Part shown: positions 41,856 to 51,343 of the stretch, in pieces
Layout of the letters: every line of letters begins with the position of its first letter
Position numbering within the stretch: position 1 is the first letter of the stretch
Virus record (IMG/VR): IMGVR_UViG_3300042542_002193
Span: 1 to 54,928 of that record
Length of the DNA: 54,928 nt
Reading direction: 5' to 3' (one strand)
Origin: a virus
Position numbers and translations under genes: made by a program
Notes under the pieces: generated by a model
Seen by the model: only the letters and a program-made list of their open reading frames with translations
Told to the model about the DNA's origin: nothing
The model's database searches: none

Positions 41856-43580
41856 ATGGCAACAGTAAACAAAAACTTTAGAATTAAAAATGGTCTTATC
41901 GTTGAGGGTGGCACAGCTACCGTTAACGGTTTTGGTGTATTAACCAAGGCCCAAGCAGACCAAGACTACATTGTTGGTCTTATTGGTGGTACAGCAACTT
42001 CAGCCAATACAGCAAATACCGTAGTAAAACGCGATGCCAATGGCAACTTTGCTGCAGGAACAATTACTGCTACATTTGTTGGTAATCTTACTGGTGATGT
42101 AACAGGTACAGTTTCAAGTCTTTCAAATCATGACACAGCGGATCTTGCAGAAAATGCAGCAAACAAATATTTTACAGATGCTCGTGCACTTTCAGCAACA
42201 GCCGCAGCATACGATGCAGCAGGCTCAGCAGCAGCAGCACAGTCAGCAGCAACTACAGCAGCAGCAACAGATGCAACAACTAAGGTAGCAGCAGAAGCAG
42301 CACTTAGAGTTTCAGGCGACGCAGCTTCAGTTTCAACCGCAGCAGCAGACGCTACAACTAAGGCTAACGCAGCACAAGCAGCAGCAATCTCAGCAGCAGC
42401 ATCAGATGCTACAACTAAGGCTAACGCAGCCCAGTCAGCAGCAACTACAGCAGCAGCGACAGATGCTACTACAAAGGCTAACGCAGCACAAGCAGCAGCA
42501 GAAGCAACCGCAGCAGCAGACGCAACAACTAAGGCTAACGCAGCTCAAGCAGCAGCTATCTCAGCAGCAGCAGCAGACGCAACAACTAAGGCCAACGCAG
42601 CACAAGCAGCCGCTATCTCAGCAGCCGCAACAGCAGCTGGCACAGCAATTGCAACCGCAGTAGATGGCCTTGTTGATGGAGCACCATCACTTCTTAACAC
42701 ATTAAATGAATTAGCAGCAGCAATAAATGATGATGCTAATTACACAACAACTATTACAACAGCTCTTGGAACAAAGGCACCACTTGCCTCCCCAGCGCTT
42801 ACTGGCACACCTACTGCACCAACTGCAGCAGCAGATACCAATACAACTCAAATTGCAACTACAGCATTTGCTAAGGGTGAAGCAGACGCAGCTCAAGCAG
42901 CAGCAGAAGCAACCGCAGCAGCAGATGCAACTTCAAAGGCTAACGCAGCCCAAGCAGCAGCTATCTCAGCAGCAGCAACAGATGCTACTTCAAAGGCTAA
43001 CGCAGCTCAAGCAGCAGCAGAAGCAACCGCAGCCTCTGCTCTTTCAGCACATAGTGCAGATACAACAAACATTCACGGTATTGCAGATACTTCACTTCTA
43101 GCAACTACAGCAAACGTAGCAACAGCAGTTTCAACAGCCGCATCAGATGCAACAACTAAGGCTAACGCAGCTCAGGCAGCAGCAGAAGCAACCGCAGCAG
43201 CAGCTAATACTGCTCAGCAAAATGGAACTACATCATTTACAGCAATTAATTACAACTCTGTTGCTAAGCAGGTTGCAGCAACAACTGGAAACATTGCAGT
43301 GGCAGCAGAAACAACAGCTATCTCATGGGTAGCAGCAGACTACAGAAGCGCTAAGTTTGTAGTTAAAGTAAAGAATGGTGTGCATACTCAGGTCTCAGAC
43401 TTAGTAGTAACACTTGATACTGCAAACAATGTAGCAGTTTCTGAATATGGAATTACATATTCAAACGGAACAGAATTAGCTGCAGTAACAGCAGATTACT
43501 CTGGATCAGATGTAAGAATTAGAGTAACCCCAGCAAACGCTAACACTGAAGTTGTCGTTGTTGGAACACTAATTAAATAA
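41856..43580 (+). CDS. Alanine-rich coiled-coil tail fibre
   Basis: 574 residues. N-terminal MATVNKNFRIKNGLIVEGGT is a module shared with the 43650 gene. Residues about 110-260 and 345-450 consist of ATDATTKANAAQAAAISAA-type repeats (roughly 15-18 residues), a long coiled-coil shaft broken by LLNTLNELAAAINDDANYTT and a HSADTTNIHGIADTSLL linker. The C-terminal 110 residues form a beta knob. Typical of trimeric fibres with repeat-driven length variation. Confidence 0.8.
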   Translation: MATVNKNFRIKNGLIVEGGTATVNGFGVLTKAQADQDYIVGLIGGTATSANTANTVVKRDANGNFAAGTITATFVGNLTGDVTGTVSSLSNHDTADLAENAANKYFTDARALSATAAAYDAAGSAAAAQSAATTAAATDATTKVAAEAALRVSGDAASVSTAAADATTKANAAQAAAISAAASDATTKANAAQSAATTAAATDATTKANAAQAAAEATAAADATTKANAAQAAAISAAAADATTKANAAQAAAISAAATAAGTAIATAVDGLVDGAPSLLNTLNELAAAINDDANYTTTITTALGTKAPLASPALTGTPTAPTAAADTNTTQIATTAFAKGEADAAQAAAEATAAADATSKANAAQAAAISAAATDATSKANAAQAAAEATAASALSAHSADTTNIHGIADTSLLATTANVATAVSTAASDATTKANAAQAAAEATAAAANTAQQNGTTSFTAINYNSVAKQVAATTGNIAVAAETTAISWVAADYRSAKFVVKVKNGVHTQVSDLVVTLDTANNVAVSEYGITYSNGTELAAVTADYSGSDVRIRVTPANANTEVVVVGTLIK

Positions 43581-43590
43581 TTAAATAAAG

Positions 43591-43626
43591 GTTTTGGGGG
43601 ATTCCTTAAAAATCCCCCACCAAAAC
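43591..43626 (+). terminator. Intrinsic terminator between fibre genes
   Basis: GGGGGATT/AATCCCCC stem flanked by GTTTTG/CAAAAC, giving an extended hairpin with a 7-base loop. Confidence 0.7.
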
Positions 43627-43649
43627 ACTTAGGGGATATGTGAACTTAA

Positions 43650-44015
43650 ATGGCAACAGATAATAAGAATTTTAAAGTAAAAAATGGACTCAATGTAGCA
43701 GGCACTGCCACATTTGGGTCTAACGTCGTTTTAGGAACAACACCCCTTAGATTTGATACAGCAACAAACAAGCTACAAATACAGCTAAATGGAACATGGG
43801 TTCCAATAGCTTTTAATTCAGATATTCCAGATACAAGTACACAGGTTACTTTTATGGATATTGGTCTAGCCATTGACTATAACGGACAGCCAATATACAC
43901 AGTTCAGGCAAATGGAGTTACTCCTGATGGAACAAGCAAGTTTGTAGATGGTGGATCCCCATCATCTACAGATGCTGACGTTTCAATGGTTTTTGACTCT
44001 GGATCTATATCTTAA
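43650..44015 (+). CDS. Short tail-fibre paralogue
   Basis: 121 residues. MATDNKNFKVKNGLNVAGTA parallels the 41856 fibre N-terminus; the rest is a short beta domain (LRFDTATNKLQIQLNGTWVPIAF). Possibly a tip or adaptor that shares the same docking site. Confidence 0.65.
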   Translation: MATDNKNFKVKNGLNVAGTATFGSNVVLGTTPLRFDTATNKLQIQLNGTWVPIAFNSDIPDTSTQVTFMDIGLAIDYNGQPIYTVQANGVTPDGTSKFVDGGSPSSTDADVSMVFDSGSIS

Positions 44016-44068
44016 AGCAATAAATGATACAATAAGCAGTATAAATAAAATATATAAGGGGTAATAAA

Positions 44069-46651
44069 ATGGCAACAGTAAGATTGCAGTTAAGAAGAGG
44101 CACAGAAGCTCAATGGGTCGCAGCAAATCCAACCCTAGCAGCTGGAGAAATTGGTATTGAAACAGATACTAATACATTTAAATTTGGAGATGGAAGCACT
44201 GCTTGGAACTCACTAAGTTATGCTCTCTCACAAACAGTAGACGATTATATTCTTTTAAGTACAAAAGGTGTTGCAAATGGTGTTGCTTCACTGGATTCAT
44301 CAGGATTTATCCCTTCAGCACAACTTCCCCCACTTGCCAAAGTAACAGTTAGTGCTGTTGCAAACCAGGCAGCAAGATTAGCATTAACAGCAGAATCTGG
44401 AGACATTGCAATTCAGTCAGATACTGGAACAACATATGTTTTGTCTGCATCACCTGCAAGCACTGATGGTAACTGGAAAGTTATTTCAGCAACAGAAGCC
44501 ATCTCAGCCGCAATTGCAACACATGAAGCAGATACAACATCTGTTCACGGTATTGCGGATACAAGCATCCTTGCAACTACAACAGGATCACAAACTCTTA
44601 CAAATAAGACTCTTACATCTCCAGTAATAAATACCCCTACTGGAATTACTAAGTCAGATGTGGGCCTTGCAAATGTTGACAATACAACTGATTTAAATAA
44701 GCCTGTTTCAACCGCAACTGCTACAGCAATCGCAACAGCAAAAACTCAAGCTGAAGCTTATGCGGATGCAGCTGTAAGTATACTTACATCTGCTTCACCA
44801 GAATCGCTTAATACATTAAACGAATTAGCAGCAGCTCTTAATGATGACGCAAATTTTGCAGGAACTGTTACAACTGCTCTTAGCTTAAAGGCTCCATTAG
44901 CATCACCAACATTCACTGGAAACGTAACTCTTCCAGCAACAACCTCAATCGGTGATGTCAGCAACGTTGAGTTAGGATACATAAACGGAGTAACTTCTGG
45001 TGTTCAAGTACAGCTAGATGCTAAAGCACCACTTGCTTCACCGACACTAACTGGCACAGTAACACTTCCAGGATCAACTTCAATCGGTGATGTTAGCAAC
45101 CTAGAAATAGGGTATCTAAACGGAGTAACATCTGGTATTCAGGGACAAATTGATGCAAAGCTGGAAACTACAATTGCTGCTTCAACTTACGCACCACTTG
45201 CTTCACCGACACTAACTGGCACAGTAACTCTTCCAGCAACAACCTCAATCGGTGATGTCAGCAACGTTGAGTTGGCATATGTTAACGGAGTAACCTCTGG
45301 TATTCAGGGGCAAATTGATGCTAAGTTAGCATCAGCAACAGCTGCTTCAACTTACGCACCACTTGCAGCACCAACATTTACTGGAAATGTAACACTTCCA
45401 GGATCAACCTCAATCGGTGATGTTAGCAACCTAGAAATAGGTTACCTAAACGGAGTAACTTCTGGTCTTCAAATACAACTAGATGCCAAGCAGGCAGTTG
45501 TAGCTAACGTTTCAGATGTTGAAATTGGCTACCTTGATGGAGTAACATCAGCAATTCAAACTCAATTAAATACTAAGCAGCCAGTTGTTGCCAACGTTTC
45601 AGATGTTGAAATTGGTTACCTTGATGGAGTAACATCATCTATTCAGACTCAAATTGATACCAAAGCACCACTTGCTTCCCCAACATTTACAGGAACAGTA
45701 ACACTTCCTGCAAATACAATTACTCAATCAATGATGTCAGATGATTCAGTTGGAACTGCAGAAATTATTGCAGCATCGGTAACTAGCTCAGAACTTGCAG
45801 TTGATTCAGTTACTGAATCAAAGATTGCAGATGGCGCAGTAACTTCAGCTAAGATTGCAAACGGAACAATCGTAGATGGAGATATTAACGCTTCAGCAGG
45901 AATTGCCCAGTCTAAGATTTCAGGCCTCACATCCGATCTTGCTGCAAAAGCCCCAATTGCCTCACCAACATTTACTGGTACAGTATCAGGAATTACAAAA
46001 ACTATGGTTGGGCTTGGATCTGTTGACAATACAGCTGATACAGCAAAACCAGTATCTACAGCACAGGCTTCAGCAATTGCAACTGCTAAGGCAGAAGCAA
46101 TTGCAGATGCAACAGCACAAGTAAATGCAGTAATTGCATCTGCTCCAGCAGCACTTAACACACTTGATGAACTTGCTGCAGCACTTGGAGATGACGCAAA
46201 CTTTGCTACATCTGTAACAACAAGTCTTGGCCTAAAAGCACCACTTGCCTCACCAACATTTACTGGTACAGTGACAGTTGCCGCAGCAGGAGTAGCATTT
46301 ACAGATGGAACTCAAACAAAAGCTGGTGTCCCATCACTTACAACAATTGGAACTGAAATCTCAGCAGCATATAACCTATCAACAGGTGGCCTTGCTCTAA
46401 GAGATCAGCTTATCCCAATTGCAGGTGCACGAGCAATTACAATACCAACAAATGCAACAACAGCCTTCCCAATTGGTACATCAATTGATTTTTACCAAGC
46501 ATCAGGAACTGGCGCAAACTTTGTAGCAGCAGATGGTACAGTTACAATTCTTCGCACACCAGGATTAACACTAAGAACAACACATTCATCAGCAACACTT
46601 ACCAAGGTAGCGATAAATACTTGGTTGCTAGCTGGAGACTTGACAGCATAA
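44069..46651 (+). CDS. Large tail fibre with tandem repeats
   Basis: 860 residues. The N-terminus RLQLRRGTEAQWVAANPTLA...GEIGIETDTNTFKFGDGSTAWNSL is the tail-fibre/tropism-determinant N-terminal domain type. HEADTTSVHGIADTS and KSDVGLANVDNTTDLNKPVS are common fibre peptides. Residues about 290-560 carry four to five repeats of LASPTFTGNVTLP..TSIGDVSNVELGY.NGVTSG.Q.QLDAK. The C-terminal domain (about 760-860) is the likely receptor-contacting tip. AAGGGG precedes the ATG. Confidence 0.82.
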   Translation: MATVRLQLRRGTEAQWVAANPTLAAGEIGIETDTNTFKFGDGSTAWNSLSYALSQTVDDYILLSTKGVANGVASLDSSGFIPSAQLPPLAKVTVSAVANQAARLALTAESGDIAIQSDTGTTYVLSASPASTDGNWKVISATEAISAAIATHEADTTSVHGIADTSILATTTGSQTLTNKTLTSPVINTPTGITKSDVGLANVDNTTDLNKPVSTATATAIATAKTQAEAYADAAVSILTSASPESLNTLNELAAALNDDANFAGTVTTALSLKAPLASPTFTGNVTLPATTSIGDVSNVELGYINGVTSGVQVQLDAKAPLASPTLTGTVTLPGSTSIGDVSNLEIGYLNGVTSGIQGQIDAKLETTIAASTYAPLASPTLTGTVTLPATTSIGDVSNVELAYVNGVTSGIQGQIDAKLASATAASTYAPLAAPTFTGNVTLPGSTSIGDVSNLEIGYLNGVTSGLQIQLDAKQAVVANVSDVEIGYLDGVTSAIQTQLNTKQPVVANVSDVEIGYLDGVTSSIQTQIDTKAPLASPTFTGTVTLPANTITQSMMSDDSVGTAEIIAASVTSSELAVDSVTESKIADGAVTSAKIANGTIVDGDINASAGIAQSKISGLTSDLAAKAPIASPTFTGTVSGITKTMVGLGSVDNTADTAKPVSTAQASAIATAKAEAIADATAQVNAVIASAPAALNTLDELAAALGDDANFATSVTTSLGLKAPLASPTFTGTVTVAAAGVAFTDGTQTKAGVPSLTTIGTEISAAYNLSTGGLALRDQLIPIAGARAITIPTNATTAFPIGTSIDFYQASGTGANFVAADGTVTILRTPGLTLRTTHSSATLTKVAINTWLLAGDLTA

Positions 46652-46679
46652 TTAAAAAATAAAGATAGGGGCTAAATAA

Positions 46680-47753
46680 ATGGCAAATAAGAAAATAGGT
46701 AGAAAATCCTCAGCACAGGATAATTTCTTAGAACCAAGTGCAGTTACTTCCTTAACTGCAACAAATGTGGGTACTGGGCGGGCATATAATAATGGCGCAG
46801 CATCTCTTACATGGTCTTTGCCAGCCGCATCACCCCCAGCAACACTTTATACCATTACATCAACCCCAGCAACAACAACACAAACTACTTCTAGTACTAG
46901 TTATACCTTTACAGGATTATTAAGTGCAACGGCATATACATTTACAGTTGTTGCCTCTAACGCTGCTGGCTCATCTCAAGCAACAACATCTGGATCAATA
47001 ACTGCCACCACAGTTCCACAAGCTCCAAGTGCAACTGTTTCAACAAGTACCCCTGGGCCAAGCCCAGTCCCAGCTTCTGGAAATGACAGAATTACTTTTT
47101 CTGCAAATGCTACTGGTGGAAGCGCAATAACTACTTTTCAAATTACTTCTAGTATTCGGGGATCTTTATCCTCAGCAGCAACATCTCCATTTGATACAGC
47201 ATCTCCAAACTCTGAAACTTATACTGTTTACGCATCAAATGCAAATGGACAATCTTTAGGTACAACAACTGGAACTGTAGAAACATTTACACCTCCACAC
47301 TTCCCACCGTTCTTCCCACCGTTCTTCCCACCACACTTCCCACCGTTCTTCCCACCGTTCTTCCCACCACACTTCCCACCATTCTTCCCACCATTCTTCC
47401 CACCGTTCTTCCCACCGTTCTTCCCACCACACTTCCCACCGTTCTTCCCACCACACTTCCCACCGTTCTTCCCACCGTTCTTCCCACCGTTCTTCCCACC
47501 GTTCTTCCCACCACACTTCCCACCGTTCTTCCCTCCACATTTCCCACCGTTCTTCCCACCATTCTTCCCACCGTTCTTCCCACCGTTCTTCCCACCACAC
47601 TTCCCACCGTTCTTCCCACCACACTTCCCACCATTCTTCCCACCATTCTTCCCACCACACTTTGTTGGCGGAGGTTGCGGTGGAAACTGTGCCGCAGTAT
47701 ACGGATCAGGATGGTCTGGATTCTATACTGGAGGATGTCAATGCGAGTTCTAA
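46680..47753 (+). CDS. Fibronectin-type protein with 31 PPxF repeats
   Basis: 357 residues. Residues 15-110 are a fibronectin type III-like domain ([10 protein letters not shown]...[25 protein letters not shown]), and 115-200 look like a second. From residue 205 there are 31 consecutive PPHF or PPFF tetrapeptides (124 residues), then a Gly/Cys-rich end ([16 protein letters not shown]...GGCQCEF) with four cysteines. The repeat should form a long polyproline-II rod with an aromatic residue at fixed spacing. It lies between the fibre genes and the oxygenase cluster, so it is a plausible substrate for prolyl hydroxylation and a surface-exposed virion component. Confidence 0.8.
   Translation: MANKKIGRKSSAQDNFLEPSAVTSLTATNVGTGRAYNNGAASLTWSLPAASPPATLYTITSTPATTTQTTSSTSYTFTGLLSATAYTFTVVASNAAGSSQATTSGSITATTVPQAPSATVSTSTPGPSPVPASGNDRITFSANATGGSAITTFQITSSIRGSLSSAATSPFDTASPNSETYTVYASNANGQSLGTTTGTVETFTPPHFPPFFPPFFPPHFPPFFPPFFPPHFPPFFPPFFPPFFPPFFPPHFPPFFPPHFPPFFPPFFPPFFPPFFPPHFPPFFPPHFPPFFPPFFPPFFPPFFPPHFPPFFPPHFPPFFPPFFPPHFVGGGCGGNCAAVYGSGWSGFYTGGCQCEF
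47292..47663 (+). repeat. 12-bp coding tandem repeat (PPxF) x31
   Basis: 31 in-frame 12-base units encoding PPFF (ccaccgttcttc type) or PPHF (ccaccacacttc type). The PPHF/PPFF order is irregular but contains higher-order blocks, e.g. [12 protein letters not shown]-(PPFF)4 recurs. Confidence 0.95.
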
Positions 47754-47765
47754 ATAGTACCGCTA

Positions 47766-47795
47766 TTGACAATAATATTAAATATATAGTAAAAT
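47766..47795 (+). promoter_or_regulatory. Promoter for oxygenase cluster
   Basis: TTGACA at 47766-47771, 18-base spacer, TAAAAT at 47790-47795; AAGGAG follows at 47812, ahead of the ATG at 47823. Confidence 0.65.
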
Positions 47796-47822
47796 GTACT
47801 ATATAATAATTAAGGAGATTAA

Positions 47823-48311
47823 ATGACTGTACATAAATACGCTATGTTAGTTGAAATTGATAATAACAACTATGAAGTTTTTCATGTTATTAGAGTTTCA
47901 GACGAAACGCCAGAATCTTTAGAAAGAGTTAGCAGGATTGATGAAGCCCTAAACTCTGGTTACACTATTGTTGGCCAAGCAGCAAATGAAAAGCCTGGAT
48001 TATTAATTGGTAGTACATGGGATGGATTAAATTTTACATTGCCAAATCCTATTCCAGAAGAATTTATAGGAACTGAAGGGGAGTCTGGGGTAAGATATTC
48101 TTCTATAGATGGAACATCAATTCTTTCTGGATATACTTTGTTATGCAACAATAAAGTATTTTTTATGATGGCTCCAATCAAAGGCAGCATACTTGATGAA
48201 AAGTTTGAAGCTGCATTTTCTGGAAATGTAACATTGAAAAAAATAGATCAAGACGCAAGCGTAACAGTTGGTTACATTTGGGACGGCACAAACTTTACCT
48301 ACACAGCATAA
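47823..48311 (+). CDS. Hypothetical tail-associated protein
   Basis: 162 residues, beta-rich. The segment STWDGLNFTLP and the C-terminal VTVGYIWDGTNFTYTA repeat a (I/T)WDGxNFT motif found in small phage tail proteins. First gene after the cluster promoter. No enzymatic motif. Confidence 0.55.
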   Translation: MTVHKYAMLVEIDNNNYEVFHVIRVSDETPESLERVSRIDEALNSGYTIVGQAANEKPGLLIGSTWDGLNFTLPNPIPEEFIGTEGESGVRYSSIDGTSILSGYTLLCNNKVFFMMAPIKGSILDEKFEAAFSGNVTLKKIDQDASVTVGYIWDGTNFTYTA

Positions 48312-48553
48312 TGTCTAAATGGGAAGAATGGAAAAAAGCCGTAGGTGACACACGCCCATGGCACATATTTGATCCCAATAGGCATGTTTCAGACAATAAG
48401 ATTGCTGAAAATAGATTAAGTATTTGTAAAGGCTGCGAATTTTATTTAAAAACTACACAATGTTCAAAATGTAATTGTATTATGCCAATCAAAGTTCAAC
48501 TTGCCGAAGCTGAATGTCCTGTAGGAAAATGGGGAAAAGAAAATTTACAATAA
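48311..48553 (+). CDS. Cys-rich zinc protein in oxygenase cluster
   Basis: 80 residues from ATG 48311, overlapping the preceding stop. Eight-residue-spaced Cys pairs: CKGC, C-SKC-NC and a final ECPVGKW; similar small proteins accompany oxygenases in other aquatic phages (DUF6171-like, tentative). A metal-binding partner is possible. Confidence 0.6.
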   Translation: MSKWEEWKKAVGDTRPWHIFDPNRHVSDNKIAENRLSICKGCEFYLKTTQCSKCNCIMPIKVQLAEAECPVGKWGKENLQ

Positions 48554-48560
48554 AGAAGAG

Positions 48561-49202
48561 TTGTTCCCAGGACTTTGGGTTTATAGAAATGTAATTACTC
48601 CAGAAATGGATATAATCAACAGGCTTGAAAGTGCAATACTTGATTCTAAAGGAATGCATACTTGGAAAGAAGCAACCGTCGGATATAGAGAAAAAATGCC
48701 TGACTATAGAGACTGTGTAGACTTTAAATGGAAAAAATTTGAAAACCATATTCCTGATAAATACAATCAAGAAGTAGATGCAATTTGGCAAGATGTTTAT
48801 GATGCACAGGCAATTGCATTAAATGATTATTCTTCTTTTTACAATATTGAATTAAAATATTGGGAAGCAATGAATTTTATTAAATATGGAGAAGGTCAAC
48901 ATTTCTCTTATCATTCAGATCATGGTTGGTCATATATATCAACAGTATCAATGGTTGCTTATATTAATGATGATTATGAAGAAGGCGGATTAAGATTTGA
49001 TAAACTGGATTTAACTATTAAGCCAAAGGCTGGAGATCTGTATATATTCCCATCTACATATTTGTTCTCTCATGCCGCCCTTCCAGTAAAATCTGGACTA
49101 AAATATTCAATTGTTACTATGACAGATTATAACGATGCAACTCATACAGAGTCTTTTTATAGACAGTTTATGTCTGATAAATCAATGAAAGATGGGTACT
49201 GA
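48561..49202 (+). CDS. 2OG/Fe(II) oxygenase (P4H-like, TTG start)
   Basis: 213 residues. TTG at 48561 after AAGAAGAG. His118-S-Asp120 (SYHSDHG), YINDDYEEGGLRF, IKPKAGDLYIFPS, His171 (FSHAALPV) and Lys181 in place of Arg. Compact, essentially the catalytic core. Stop overlaps the next ATG. Confidence 0.82.
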   Translation: MFPGLWVYRNVITPEMDIINRLESAILDSKGMHTWKEATVGYREKMPDYRDCVDFKWKKFENHIPDKYNQEVDAIWQDVYDAQAIALNDYSSFYNIELKYWEAMNFIKYGEGQHFSYHSDHGWSYISTVSMVAYINDDYEEGGLRFDKLDLTIKPKAGDLYIFPSTYLFSHAALPVKSGLKYSIVTMTDYNDATHTESFYRQFMSDKSMKDGY

Positions 49203-49936
49203 TGAACTTTGATGTATACAAAGTTTATCCAAATCAATCAGCAGATATTCAGCCTCTAGGAGTAAAAAGAGAATGGATGGATGAAACATCTGATAAGCAT
49301 GCCTATCATTGTTTTCCAGTAAGCCTTTCAAATACCTTGGGATGGGGAGTTTCTTTTCCAGTAGATATTGAATTTATTTGGGACGGCATATCAGATTCAA
49401 CAGACACTCACGTTAAAGTTTTAAAAGGTAAGGATTACGTTTCAACATCAAGAGCCAATGCAACAATTAGCTTTAATACAAATTTAGTTATAAAAACTGA
49501 AGAAAATGTAAGCATGCTAGCAATGCCAACACCAAACTGGCCAATAGATGGTGTTTGGCCTTTTACAACACTAATAAGCACTTCGTTTTTTAAAGGCACT
49601 TTTCCAATTGCATGGAGAATAACAAAGGCCAATGAAGTTATTACTATTCCAGCAAATACTCCAGTTGCATCAATTATCCCAATATCTTTATCTAATTTAA
49701 ACAATTCAGTAGCAACAATAAAAGGATATAAGGATTTACCAATAGATTTTTTTCCAAAAGAAGACTATGGCAAAATTGTTAGCGATATTAATAAATCTGG
49801 AAAGTGGACTGATTTTTACAGAAATGCTGTAGACCATAAAAACAATAAAATAGGATCTCATGAAGTAAAATCGTTACGATTAAAAAATGATGAAACTTCT
49901 TTAACTGGACCAGAAGGCTGTGGAATACCCCAATGA
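49202..49936 (+). CDS. DUF6065-like protein
   Basis: 244 residues. VYPNQSADIQPLGVKREWMDETSDKHAYHCFPVSLSNTLGWGVSFPVDIEFIWDG matches the DUF6065 pattern (..R.WMd.t....AY.C.P..iaN..GW...). The family has no known activity and is found near oxygenases and sugar genes. Overlaps both neighbours. Confidence 0.72.
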   Translation: MNFDVYKVYPNQSADIQPLGVKREWMDETSDKHAYHCFPVSLSNTLGWGVSFPVDIEFIWDGISDSTDTHVKVLKGKDYVSTSRANATISFNTNLVIKTEENVSMLAMPTPNWPIDGVWPFTTLISTSFFKGTFPIAWRITKANEVITIPANTPVASIIPISLSNLNNSVATIKGYKDLPIDFFPKEDYGKIVSDINKSGKWTDFYRNAVDHKNNKIGSHEVKSLRLKNDETSLTGPEGCGIPQ

Positions 49937-50652
49937 ACAAAATAATATTTCATTCAAACAAGCATTACAATGATGTCGAAACCGCTCCATGCCCAGCTGC
50001 AAGAGTTATTCCTAAGTGGTGGCAAGATGCTGACATATATATAAAAGATTTTTATGGGAATCCAGTTTCTAATGCAAATAAAGACGGCGGCAAAATGCTA
50101 AACTTTAAAGCATGTCCAGCCATGCTAGATACATTTACATCTGGATATACACTTGTAACCCCATGCGACATAGAATTTTATGAAAAAAACAATAGGATAA
50201 AAGCAAAGGTGCCTTTAAAATTTGATGATTTTGTAGGAGAAAGACCAGAGTCTACTGGATTTCAAGTTCCTCCTGGTTATGAAAAAAATCATTTTCATTG
50301 GTATGCCAATTGGGCTCCACAGCTTCCAGAAGGATATAGCTCCTTATACATACAGCCGATAAATCATTTTGACTTACCTTGGCTTACAGTCGGTGGTATA
50401 ATAGACAGTGATAAGGTTACAACATCTGGATTAATACCATTTTTTATAAAAAATGGATTTGCTGGGATTGTACCTGCAGGAACACCATATTTGCAGATAA
50501 TACCATTTAAAAGGGAAGACTGGGAATCAGAGTTGATATTTCATAAGCCAATTGATATTATGCAAAAAGCAATGGAAACATCAGAAATTTTTAGAACACC
50601 AGAAGGTGGAGTCTATAAAAAAAGATTTTGGACAAGAAGGAAGTATAAATAA
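49933..50652 (+). CDS. Second DUF6065-related protein
   Basis: 239 residues. APCPAARVIPKWWQDADIY, KACPAMLDTFTSGYTLVTPCDIEF and PEGYSSLYIQPINHFDLPW...GIIDSD follow a related layout to the preceding gene, suggesting an old duplication. It may act with the oxygenases, but no catalytic residues can be named. Confidence 0.65.
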   Translation: MNKIIFHSNKHYNDVETAPCPAARVIPKWWQDADIYIKDFYGNPVSNANKDGGKMLNFKACPAMLDTFTSGYTLVTPCDIEFYEKNNRIKAKVPLKFDDFVGERPESTGFQVPPGYEKNHFHWYANWAPQLPEGYSSLYIQPINHFDLPWLTVGGIIDSDKVTTSGLIPFFIKNGFAGIVPAGTPYLQIIPFKREDWESELIFHKPIDIMQKAMETSEIFRTPEGGVYKKRFWTRRKYK

Positions 50653-50653
50653 T

Positions 50654-51343
50654 ATGGAACAAAGATTAAATACTAATAACACTCATGACTACAGATCTCT
50701 AGGGTCCATAACACCATCTGGCTTTTTTGGCACAGGTCCAGAAAATATTGTAGAGCTAAAAAACTTTTTAACAGACCAAGAAAGAACAAGACTCACCAAC
50801 TTTGCAAAAACCAATAAAACATGGGATATTACTGATTCTCACGTAAATGAAAATGGTACAGTAATCTATGATGCAAACGCATGGTTCGATAGAGTTTGCA
50901 CACGTAAATCTATGGAAATTTCCGCAGATCCAGATATTGTATATGTTGTTGATAATCTTATATCAAGACTGCAAGTAGAGGTAGAAAAGTTTTTTAATGT
51001 AAAGGTTCAGGCTACAGGACCAGCAATTGTTAGATGGCCTGTAGGATCAAGACAAGATCCTCATGCAGACAAAGAGCTGCATGAAGGCCCAGACGCAGGT
51101 ACACCTAATGATTTTCCTCATTACGATATCGCTTCATTATTTTATTTTAACGATGATTACGAAGGAGGAGAATTGTTTTTCCCTGTTCAAGGAATAGAAT
51201 TTAAACCCGTTGGCGGATCAGCATACTTTTTCCCAGGTGATAAAGGTTATATTCACGGAGTTAGACCAATTATTTCTGGAGGAAGATATACGTCACCATT
51301 CTTTTGGCAGATACTTGAGCATACTGGTGATATAAAGCCATGA
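50654..51343 (+). CDS. 2OG/Fe(II) oxygenase (P4H-like)
   Basis: 229 residues from ATG 50654. His137-A-Asp139 (DPHADKE), FYFNDDYEGGELFFPVQG, FKPVGGSAYFFPG, His201 (YIHGV) and Arg211 (GGRYTSPFFW). The N-terminal 95 residues are a helical lead-in. ATGA overlap with the next gene. Confidence 0.85.
   Translation: MEQRLNTNNTHDYRSLGSITPSGFFGTGPENIVELKNFLTDQERTRLTNFAKTNKTWDITDSHVNENGTVIYDANAWFDRVCTRKSMEISADPDIVYVVDNLISRLQVEVEKFFNVKVQATGPAIVRWPVGSRQDPHADKELHEGPDAGTPNDFPHYDIASLFYFNDDYEGGELFFPVQGIEFKPVGGSAYFFPGDKGYIHGVRPIISGGRYTSPFFWQILEHTGDIKP

Noticed and set aside
42406-43332. Gln/Leu-rich plus-strand reading frames within the 41856 fibre
   Set aside because: Frame-shifted readings of the Ala-rich GCA/GCT repeats; they overlap a well-supported fibre gene.
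47256-47772. Long minus-strand reading frames opposite the PPxF repeats
   Set aside because: They are low-complexity complements (WWEE/GRTV repeats) of the plus-strand 12-bp repeat, with no RBS.
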